Source: Oscillospiraceae bacterium
Lineage (GTDB): Bacteria; Bacillota; Clostridia; Oscillospirales; Ruminococcaceae
Direction: 5' to 3'
Length of the DNA stretch: 5,112 nucleotides
NCBI GenBank assembly: GCA_017451665.1
Contig: JAFTNX010000140.1
Location: 1-5,112, forward strand
Made by a program: the position numbers and the translations under genes. Each line of letters starts with the position of its first letter. Position 1 is the stretch's first letter. This document shows positions 1 to 5,112 of the stretch, in pieces. The notes beneath the pieces were generated by a model. It did not search any database. It worked only from the letters and a program-made list of their open reading frames with translations, and was not told the DNA's origin.

Positions 1-2250
1 ATGGCCCATGTTTACAAGGCTGTTGACCTTATGGAAGATAAGGTTGTTGCTGTCAAGATTTTAAAGAATGAATACGCTGAAAGTGAAGAATTTTTGAGAA
101 GATTCCGTAATGAAAGCAAGGCTATTGCTGTGCTTTCACATCCGAACATCGTAACGATTTTTGATGTGGGATTTTCTGACGAGATAAATTTCATTGTTAT
201 GGAATATATCGACGGAATTACTCTCAAAGAATTTATGGAACAGCAGAAAATTCTTCGTTGGAAGGACGCTATGTATTTTATTACACAGGTTCTCAGAGCT
301 TTACAGCACGCTCACGACAGAGGAATTGTTCACAGAGATATCAAGCCTCAGAATATTATGCTTTTCTCAGATGGTACTATCAAGGTGATGGACTTCGGAA
401 TTGCACGTTTTTCAAGAATTGACGGAAAAACACTTTCTGATAAGACAATAGGCTCAGTACATTATATTTCACCTGAACAGGCAAGAGGCGATTTCACAGA
501 CGAAAGAAGTGACCTCTATTCAATTGGTGTAATGCTTTATGAAATGCTCACAGGAACAAAACCTTTTGACGGTGATAACCCTGTGGCTGTTGCACTTATG
601 CATATGCAGGATACACCTGAAATGCCAAGAGATGTAAATCCTTCTATTCCTGAAGCTGTTGAAGAAATTATTCTCCACGCTATGGAAAGAAATCCTGCTA
701 AGAGATATCAGTCTGCATCTGAAATGATTAAGGATTTTGATATGTTCAAGATGAATCCTTCAGTTGTTTTTGGATATAAGAATGGTGGAGTTTCTGTTGA
801 AGATGAAGAATCAACAAGATACTTCAAGCCTGTTGTAGCTCCTGTTTCTCATCCTGCTGACAATCACTATGATGATGAAGACGATGAAGACGAGTATGAG
901 GACGAGGAAGAAGAGGAAGAAAAACGTTCTTATGTTATTCCTATTCTTGCTGCTGTTACAGTTGCAGTTGTTATTATTGCAGTTGTAATTATTATGGTAA
1001 TCGCAAGCAGATTTTCTGATAAGAATAACGGCGATAACAGAGTTCAGGTACCTGACTTTGTTGGTACAACTATCAGCGAAATCAGAGAAAACTATGGCGA
1101 AATCTTCAACTTCCAGACTAAGGAAGAATACAACAGCGACTATGCTGAAGGCGTAGTTATCAAGCAGGGAACAGCTGATGGTGCTACTGTTGAAAAGGGT
1201 ACTACAATTATCCTTACTGTCAGCCGTGGTCCACAGATGAAATTCGTTCCTGACGTTATAAATCTTGACGCATCTTATGCAGAAACCGAACTTAAAAAGT
1301 ATGGATTTACTGTAAGCAAGATTACAAAGCCTGATGATTCAGTACCTACAAACTGCGTAATTTCTACCGAACCTGCTCCTGGTACAGAAGCACCTAAGGG
1401 TTCAACTGTTACAATCTTTGTATGTAGTGGTCCGCTTGTAAACCAGGTACAGATTCCTAAACTTATCGGCGAAACTGAAACAGATGCCAAGACAATTCTT
1501 ATGGGACTTGGCGTTGAATGTGTTGTTAAGGAAGTAAATACTTCTGAAGATAAGGGCAAGGTAATTGCACAGTCAGTTAAGGAAGGCGAATTTGTTCAGA
1601 AGGGAAGCACTGTTGAAATCAGCGTTTCTACTGGTATAGAATCAGAAGGCAGCGTTGAAATCCTCATTCCAATCCCAGAAGAAGCTACTGGCAAATTCAA
1701 GATTGAAGTTTATGACCCTAACGCAAATATTGCTGCTACATCTACAATTGATAAGGCTGAGCTTGTAGCTGGTGGAACAAAGTCAGTTTCAGTTTCAGGC
1801 ACAGGCAAGGGCAAGTATACAGTTTATGTAACTAACCTTTCAACTTCAAGTGATGATATCAAGTACGCTGTTTATGAGGTTGACTTTACAGCTAAGAAGG
1901 CTACCGAAGAAAGCGTTGACAAGGATGCATTCCTTTCAATACTTGATTTGAGAATTGAAGTTCCTAAGTTTACAGGTATGACTTATGATGAAGTTGTTGC
2001 ACAGTATGGTGAAAGCTTTACATTCACAAAGGTAGAAGGCTATAACGCTGCTCCTGCCGGTGAAGTATACGCACAGAATCAGACAGCTGGTTCAAAGGTT
2101 GACAAGGGGGCAAATATTACTCTTAATGTAAGTATCGGCCCTGAACCACAGCAGACTGAACCACCAGTAACAACAGACCCACCAGAGTCATCAACAACAC
2201 CTCCTGAAGTAACAGACCCACCTGTTGTTTCAGATGAAGTTACAGCTTAA
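1..2250 (+). CDS. pknB: PASTA-domain Ser/Thr protein kinase, 5'-partial
   Basis: This is a membrane-anchored eukaryotic-type Ser/Thr kinase of the PknB/PrkC family, which senses cell-wall muropeptides or lipid II and phosphorylates growth, division and translation proteins. The window opens inside the glycine-rich loop (MAHVYKA normally follows GxGG), so base 1 is not the true start; about 20 residues are missing. In window numbering, the catalytic Lys is K19 (VAVK), the helix-C Glu is E38, the catalytic loop HRDIKPQN is 111-118, DFG is 131-133, SPE (the APE position) is 157-159 and the late conserved Arg is R235. An acidic run (287-307) precedes one membrane helix (about 310-336). Outside are PASTA repeats at about 348-411, 415-478, 484-545 and 652-714. 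A non-PASTA insert (546-651) separates the third and fourth, and a Pro/Thr-rich tail covers 715-749. rsgA starts 9 bases after the stop. In B. subtilis PrkC phosphorylates the RsgA orthologue CpgA. A PrpC-type phosphatase gene would be expected just upstream, outside the window. Confidence 0.96.
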   Translation: MAHVYKAVDLMEDKVVAVKILKNEYAESEEFLRRFRNESKAIAVLSHPNIVTIFDVGFSDEINFIVMEYIDGITLKEFMEQQKILRWKDAMYFITQVLRALQHAHDRGIVHRDIKPQNIMLFSDGTIKVMDFGIARFSRIDGKTLSDKTIGSVHYISPEQARGDFTDERSDLYSIGVMLYEMLTGTKPFDGDNPVAVALMHMQDTPEMPRDVNPSIPEAVEEIILHAMERNPAKRYQSASEMIKDFDMFKMNPSVVFGYKNGGVSVEDEESTRYFKPVVAPVSHPADNHYDDEDDEDEYEDEEEEEEKRSYVIPILAAVTVAVVIIAVVIIMVIASRFSDKNNGDNRVQVPDFVGTTISEIRENYGEIFNFQTKEEYNSDYAEGVVIKQGTADGATVEKGTTIILTVSRGPQMKFVPDVINLDASYAETELKKYGFTVSKITKPDDSVPTNCVISTEPAPGTEAPKGSTVTIFVCSGPLVNQVQIPKLIGETETDAKTILMGLGVECVVKEVNTSEDKGKVIAQSVKEGEFVQKGSTVEISVSTGIESEGSVEILIPIPEEATGKFKIEVYDPNANIAATSTIDKAELVAGGTKSVSVSGTGKGKYTVYVTNLSTSSDDIKYAVYEVDFTAKKATEESVDKDAFLSILDLRIEVPKFTGMTYDEVVAQYGESFTFTKVEGYNAAPAGEVYAQNQTAGSKVDKGANITLNVSIGPEPQQTEPPVTTDPPESSTTPPEVTDPPVVSDEVTA

Positions 2251-2259
2251 TGGTGAATT

Positions 2260-3165
2260 ATGTCAGAAGTTTTAAATGGAATAATTACTAAATCTGTTGG
2301 AGGCATCTATACTGTAGATGTCTCCACAGACATATATAATCATAAATATATTGATTGCAAGGCGAGAGGTGTTTTCAGAAAAAACAACATTTCGCCTGTT
2401 TGTGCTGATAAAGTTGAAGTTTCAGAGATAGATGGTGACTATGTAATTACTGAAATTCTCCCGAGAAAATCTTTGCTTATAAGACCACCACTTGCTAATC
2501 TTGACAACCTTGTTTTTGTTAATTCAACTGTTCAGCCTGTACCTAATCTTTTGTTGCTTGATAAATTTATCGCTATTGCAGTCTATAAAAAAATCAAACC
2601 TATTGTTGTGTTTACAAAAATTGATTTGAAGAATAGTGCTGACCTTGAAAGTATCTATAAAAACGCAGGAATTGACGTATTCAGCGTTGATAATACAACA
2701 GGTGAAGGCTATGAAGATATCAAGGAAATGTTGCAGGGGAAGATTTCTGCGTTCACAGGAAATACAGGTGTTGGAAAATCTTCGCTTTTAAATAATATTT
2801 TCCCTGACCTTTCACTTGCAACTAACGAAATCAGTAAAAAGCTTGGCAGAGGTAAGCATACCACAAGACACGTTGAGCTTTTTCCACTTGAAAAGGGTGG
2901 GTATATCGCTGATACGCCAGGTTTTTCTACCTTTGAAACAAATCAGTATGATATTATTTTTAAAAATGATTTGGCGAATTGCTTTACTGAATTCAAGGAA
3001 TATACCGACAAGTGCAGATTTGCTGATTGTAGCCATACGAAGGAAAAAGGCTGTGCTGTTATTGAGGCTGTAAACGACGGTATTATTGCAGAAAGCAGAT
3101 ATAAGAATTATGTCACAATGTATGAAGAAGCACGTTTGCTTAAAGAATGGGAGTACAGAAAATAA
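2260..3165 (+). CDS. rsgA: Ribosome small subunit-dependent GTPase A
   Basis: RsgA (YjeQ/CpgA) is a circularly permuted GTPase that binds the 30S subunit and acts late in its maturation. The 301-residue length is normal. An N-terminal OB-fold (about 1-70) comes first. The G motifs then follow in permuted order: G4 TKID at 119-122, P-loop GNTGVGKSS at 167-175, G2 threonines in KHTTRH at 199-204, and G3 DTPGF at 218-222. The C-terminal zinc knuckle is C252-x4-C257-x-H259-x5-C265. G4 reads TKID, not NKxD, which is common in this family. The chosen ATG gives the expected N-terminus; a weak GGTGA (2252-2256) lies only 3 bases before it. The gene follows the kinase by 9 bases and its stop overlaps the next ATG, so cotranscription is likely. 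The usual Bacillus neighbour rpe is not here. Identification is secure. Confidence 0.97.
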   Translation: MSEVLNGIITKSVGGIYTVDVSTDIYNHKYIDCKARGVFRKNNISPVCADKVEVSEIDGDYVITEILPRKSLLIRPPLANLDNLVFVNSTVQPVPNLLLLDKFIAIAVYKKIKPIVVFTKIDLKNSADLESIYKNAGIDVFSVDNTTGEGYEDIKEMLQGKISAFTGNTGVGKSSLLNNIFPDLSLATNEISKKLGRGKHTTRHVELFPLEKGGYIADTPGFSTFETNQYDIIFKNDLANCFTEFKEYTDKCRFADCSHTKEKGCAVIEAVNDGIIAESRYKNYVTMYEEARLLKEWEYRK

Positions 3166-3821
3166 TGTCTGTTTGTTATATTTTTTCAGGTGGAATAATG
3201 GGTGATAATGACTTATCGGCATTTAAAATTCCCGACGCTGACTATATTATAAGCGCTGACGCAGGCTATCTGTATGCTAAAAAACACGGCTTCGAAACAG
3301 ATTGTCTGATAGGTGATTTTGACACTCTTGAAAATCTTCCTGATGACGATAAATACAACGAATTATTGAAATTCAAAAGCGAAAAAGATGATACAGACAC
3401 TATGCTTGCTGTAAGACACGCTTTGGAAAAAGATTTTGATAAAATTTATATTTTCGGGGCATTGGGTGGACGTTTTGACCATACTTTTTCAAATGTCCAG
3501 ACCTTGAATTTTATTGCAAGTCACGGTAAAAAAGGTTTTATTGTCAGCGAAAATGAGTTTATTACAGTTTTAAATCCCGGTGAATATACCTTTGAGAAGC
3601 TTAGCGGTTACAGTTTTTCTGTTTTTGCGTTGTCTGACAAGGCAGAGGGTGTTTGTGAAAGAGGATTTAAATATTCCCTTGATAATGCAACAATTGAAAA
3701 CAACTTTCCTGTTGGTGTTTGTAATGAATTTATCGAAGAAAAAGGCGTAATTTCTTTTAAAAGTGGAAAAATTCTTATAGTAATCTCCAAAAAACAGAAC
3801 CTTTTTTATGAAAATGAATAG
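3165..3821 (+). CDS. thiN: Thiamine pyrophosphokinase
   Basis: ThiN transfers pyrophosphate from ATP to thiamine, giving the cofactor thiamine diphosphate in the cytoplasm. From the chosen start it is 218 residues, the usual bacterial length. The catalytic domain carries SADAG at 30-34, GDFD at 50-53, KDDTDT at 74-79 and GGRFDHTFSN at 101-110. The acidic residues of GDFD and DTD are the expected Mg/ATP ligands. The C-terminal thiamine-binding domain shows GVCNEF at 184-189 (GVSNEF in most relatives) and SGKIL at 200-204. An in-frame ATG 18 bases upstream (3147) would add six residues inside the rsgA end. I prefer 3165 because MSVCYIFSGG matches the family N-terminus and because TAATG gives stop-start overlap with rsgA, typical of translational coupling. 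GGGAG at 3149-3153 can serve as the ribosome binding site. spoVM follows, as in Bacillus. Confidence 0.94.
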   Translation: MSVCYIFSGGIMGDNDLSAFKIPDADYIISADAGYLYAKKHGFETDCLIGDFDTLENLPDDDKYNELLKFKSEKDDTDTMLAVRHALEKDFDKIYIFGALGGRFDHTFSNVQTLNFIASHGKKGFIVSENEFITVLNPGEYTFEKLSGYSFSVFALSDKAEGVCERGFKYSLDNATIENNFPVGVCNEFIEEKGVISFKSGKILIVISKKQNLFYENE

Positions 3822-3854
3822 TATGTAATACAGCATTTGCTTATTTTCTTTAAG

Positions 3855-3859
3855 AAAGG
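3855..3859 (+). promoter_or_regulatory. Ribosome binding site of spoVM
   Basis: AAAGG, within AAGAAAGGT, sits 9 bases before the ATG at 3869. It supports the very short reading frame being translated, because nothing else in the 47-base gap after thiN needs such a site. Confidence 0.65.
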
Positions 3860-3868
3860 TCGGTTTTT

Positions 3869-3952
3869 ATGAAAATTGTTGTTGTAAAGAGTCCAAAGAT
3901 TTTGTCAGGATTTTTAAGAATGATTTTCAAAATAAAAAAAGAAGATAAATAG
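3869..3952 (+). CDS. spoVM: Stage V sporulation protein M (SpoVM)
   Basis: This 27-codon ORF encodes a peptide matching SpoVM, the amphipathic helix that binds the convex outer forespore membrane in the mother cell, recruits the SpoIVA ATPase and so founds the spore coat. Compared from memory with the 26-residue B. subtilis peptide, M1, K2, K7, P9, K10, L12, G14, R17 and D26 agree without gaps. P9 is the proline known to matter for B. subtilis SpoVM. Residues 11-22 alternate hydrophobic and Lys/Arg positions, fitting an amphipathic helix, and the end is charged (KKEDK). AAAGG at 3855-3859 lies 9 bases before the ATG. Position supports the call: in B. subtilis spoVM also directly follows thiN. 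The gene lies between thiN and a terminator hairpin. Sigma-E control is expected, but no convincing promoter is visible in the 47-base gap. Size and divergence leave some doubt; gene order is the strongest support. Confidence 0.85.
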   Translation: MKIVVVKSPKILSGFLRMIFKIKKEDK

Positions 3953-3954
3953 TA

Positions 3955-3986
3955 AAAAGTCCGTATCTGTTTGGGTACGGACTTTT
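3955..3986 (+). terminator. Rho-independent terminator after spoVM
   Basis: AAAAGTCCGTA (3955-3965) pairs perfectly with TACGGACTTTT (3976-3986), giving an 11-bp stem. T3966-G3975 (wobble) and C3967-G3974 can extend it, leaving a 6-base loop. The four Ts close the stem and are followed by CATATTT, so the free U-tract is short. The hairpin starts two bases after the spoVM stop and would end the kinase-rsgA-thiN-spoVM transcript. A and T runs on both sides could let it work in either direction, but both neighbouring genes point the same way. Confidence 0.78.
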
Positions 3987-4014
3987 CATATTTAAAAGCA
4001 TAATCGCATAGTAT
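3986..4014 (+). promoter_or_regulatory. Possible sigma-E-like promoter before the M50 protease
   Basis: TCATATT (3986-3992), 14 bases, then CATAGTAT (4007-4014) resembles the B. subtilis sigma-E pattern (about ATATT, N14, CATACAnT). Expression in the mother cell would suit a SpoIVFB-like protease. One problem is that transcription would start near 4020-4022, leaving almost no leader and cutting into the ribosome binding site at 4020-4024. CATAAT at 3999-4004 is an alternative -10 that leaves room, but it lacks a good -35. Treat the promoter as tentative. Confidence 0.3.
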
Positions 4015-4028
4015 TTATCGGTGATTGT

Positions 4029-4604
4029 ATGCTTGACTTTAAATTCAAAAACGTGAGAATAAGTTTTTTGTTCAGCTTTTTTGCACTATTTGCTGTTTTG
4101 TTTTATTCGAATGAGGCACTAAAAATTTTTTCAGCACTTATGGTGTGCATTATACACGAGGGGGCACACCTGCTTGCTATGTTTATGTATGACTGCAAGC
4201 CACAGAGGGTTTTGTTTTATGGTGGTGGAATTAAAATTGTTCCTAATTGCAGGATAATTTCCTATGAAAAAGAAATGATAATCAACCTTGCAGGCTGTTT
4301 TGTAAACCTTGTAAGTGGAATTATCTTACTGCGATTTGGCGTTTTAACTTCTTTTGCACAGGCAAGTGTTGTTCTGGGAATATTTAATCTGCTACCGTTT
4401 TCCTGTTTTGATGGTGGACATATTCTAAAATTGATTTTTGAGAAAAAGCTCAATGAAAACTATAACTTCTGGTATGGGTTAATCGTTAAGATGCTTTGTT
4501 TTGCGATACTTTTCGCAGGGATTTACTGCTTTGTGTATTTCAAAATCAATCTTTCGCTTGCAGTAACAATTTGTTATATAATAATTTCAGAGCTTTTTAG
4601 TTGA
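4029..4604 (+). CDS. M50 site-2-type intramembrane metalloprotease, SpoIVFB-like
   Basis: This is a small membrane-embedded zinc protease of family M50. The zinc site HEGAH is at residues 43-47, inside a hydrophobic helix, and the second motif, NLLPFSCFDGGH at 120-131, provides the third ligand D128. About six membrane segments are visible: 11-27, 30-52, 80-101, 104-125, 144-168 and 170-190. B. subtilis SpoIVFB has its zinc motif at the same positions, but it is about 290 residues with a C-terminal CBS domain, whereas this protein stops after the last helix at 191. In Bacillus SpoIVFB cleaves pro-sigma-K in the mother cell. The neighbourhood (spoVM before, the TIGR03960-like radical SAM gene after) favours a sporulation role, but substrate and symbol stay open, so I give none. 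No SpoIVFA partner gene is in the window. GGTGA (4020-4024) lies 4 bases before the ATG. The TGA stop lies inside the -35 of the next promoter. Confidence 0.88.
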   Translation: MLDFKFKNVRISFLFSFFALFAVLFYSNEALKIFSALMVCIIHEGAHLLAMFMYDCKPQRVLFYGGGIKIVPNCRIISYEKEMIINLAGCFVNLVSGIILLRFGVLTSFAQASVVLGIFNLLPFSCFDGGHILKLIFEKKLNENYNFWYGLIVKMLCFAILFAGIYCFVYFKINLSLAVTICYIIISELFS

Positions 4605-4629
4605 AAAAAACTTTGAAATGTGCTAAAAT
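4601..4629 (+). promoter_or_regulatory. Sigma-A promoter of the radical SAM gene
   Basis: TTGAAA (4601-4606), exactly 17 bases, then TAAAAT (4624-4629) matches the housekeeping consensus at five of six bases in each box. TG at 4621-4622 adds an extended -10. Transcription should start near 4636, leaving a leader of about 25 bases that holds the ribosome binding site. The -35 overlaps the TGA stop of the protease gene, so the radical SAM gene can be expressed in growing cells independently of the gene before it. Confidence 0.72.
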
Positions 4630-4647
4630 ATATTCAAATGATTTTTC

Positions 4648-4652
4648 GGAGG
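4648..4652 (+). promoter_or_regulatory. Ribosome binding site that fixes the TTG start
   Basis: A full GGAGG lies 8 bases before TTG 4661. It is the strongest such site in the window and settles the start codon, because the first in-frame ATG (4807) lies well inside the conserved domain. Confidence 0.85.
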
Positions 4653-4660
4653 AATATATT

Positions 4661-5112
4661 TTGGATAAAAAACTTGAACATCTTCTTTTGAATACACAAA
4701 AGCCTGCTCGCTATATTGGTGGTGAAGCCGGCAGTATCGTTAAAGATAAAAGCAAAATTGACGTAAGATTTGCATTTTGTTTTCCTGATACATACGATGT
4801 AGGAATGTCACATCTGGGGATGAAAATTCTCTATGGACTTAAAAACAGCAGAGAAAATTTCTGGTGTGAGAGAGTTTTTACACCTGAAAAGGATTTTGAA
4901 AAGACTATGAGGGATAATGGTATTCTTCTTTATGGCCTTGAAAGCCTTGACCCTATCAAGGATTTTGATTTTATCGGTTTTACACTTCAGTATGAGCTTT
5001 CATATACAAATGTACTTAATACGCTTGATTTGGCAGGTCTTCCTGTTTTTGCTAAGGACAGAAAGGATTTAATGCCGATTGTTGTGGCTGGTGGGCCTTG
5101 TGCTTGTAACCC
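4661..5112 (+). CDS. B12-binding-domain radical SAM protein, TIGR03960-like, 3'-partial
   Basis: The frame is open from TTG 4661 to the window end (150 codons plus two bases), so the gene is cut at its 3' end. The translation carries the N-terminal signature of the TIGR03960 radical SAM family: KPARYIGGE (14-22), then VRFAFCFPDTYDVGMSHLGM, CERVFTP, the DFDFIGFTLQYELSYTNVLN region, and IVVAGGPCACNP at the edge. This part corresponds to the cobalamin-binding-like domain. The CxxxCxxC cluster motif that binds the 4Fe-4S centre would come later and cannot be checked. The molecular function of the family is not settled. In related genomes it is often followed by a DUF2344 partner, a ribonuclease G gene and rplU/rpmA; none of these is visible here. 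The gene has its own promoter and strong ribosome binding site. The family call is firm, the biological role unknown. Confidence 0.92.
   Translation, partial: MDKKLEHLLLNTQKPARYIGGEAGSIVKDKSKIDVRFAFCFPDTYDVGMSHLGMKILYGLKNSRENFWCERVFTPEKDFEKTMRDNGILLYGLESLDPIKDFDFIGFTLQYELSYTNVLNTLDLAGLPVFAKDRKDLMPIVVAGGPCACN

Noticed and set aside
1..3. ATG at base 1 as the true kinase start
   Set aside because: It is the Met of the glycine-rich loop; the preceding strand and GxGG motif must lie upstream of the window.
1275..1559. 94-codon minus-strand ORF inside the kinase gene
   Set aside because: It is opposite PASTA repeats that are clearly coding on the + strand; its Ser/Val/Thr-rich product is a by-product of that sequence.
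2250..2262. ATG at 2250 overlapping the kinase stop as an rsgA start
   Set aside because: It is out of frame with rsgA and closes after about 13 codons; ATG 2260 gives the proper RsgA N-terminus.
3147..3164. Longer thiN start at 3147
   Set aside because: The six extra residues have no family counterpart and remove the natural stop-start overlap; kept only as a less likely alternative.
2812..3222. 136-codon minus-strand ORF across the end of rsgA
   Set aside because: It lies opposite rsgA and thiN coding sequence with strong family motifs; its translation shows no recognisable domain.
3789..3808. A-run and T-run near the end of thiN as a terminator
   Set aside because: The As and Ts could pair only weakly around CAGAACC; there is no GC stem, and it lies inside thiN coding sequence.
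3570..3836. 88- and 60-codon minus-strand ORFs over the end of thiN
   Set aside because: They overlap the conserved thiamine-binding domain of thiN and show no family features.
4807..4809. ATG 4807 as the radical SAM start
   Set aside because: It lies inside the conserved GMSHLGM segment; the family signature begins well upstream and a strong ribosome binding site precedes TTG 4661.

Overview
The window reads as chromosomal DNA of a low-GC, spore-forming Clostridia-type Firmicute. The Thr/Pro-rich 'TTDPP'-style tail and the codon and terminator style suggest the Oscillospiraceae/Ruminococcaceae side, but the genus cannot be fixed. All genes lie on the + strand and are closely packed. I see no mobile element, CRISPR array, tRNA or rRNA.

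Positions 1-3952 hold a conserved Firmicute block: a PASTA-domain Ser/Thr kinase (pknB/prkC, 5' end cut by the window edge), the ribosome-assembly GTPase rsgA, thiamine pyrophosphokinase thiN (its ATG shares one base with the rsgA stop), and a 27-codon gene I identify as spoVM, the amphipathic spore-coat basement peptide. This is the Bacillus subtilis order prkC-cpgA(rsgA)-rpe-thiN-spoVM with rpe missing. An 11-bp perfect hairpin directly after spoVM closes the unit.

Positions 3987-4604 hold a short leader with a possible sporulation (sigma-E-like) promoter, then a small six-helix M50 site-2-type metalloprotease resembling SpoIVFB but lacking its C-terminal CBS domain. Two mother-cell sporulation functions, spoVM and a SpoIVFB-like protease, would thus be neighbours.

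Positions 4601-5112 hold a good sigma-A promoter with extended -10, a strong ribosome binding site, and the first 150 codons of a TTG-started B12-binding radical SAM protein (TIGR03960-like) that runs off the window. In related genomes this family tends to lie in the neighbourhood leading to rplU/rpmA, as spoIVFB does in Bacillus. The window may therefore join two conserved neighbourhoods that are separate in Bacillus.

No wholly novel system is evident. The most useful points are the tiny spoVM gene, the CBS-less SpoIVFB-like protease beside it, the unusual PASTA-kinase architecture, and the TTG-started radical SAM gene.
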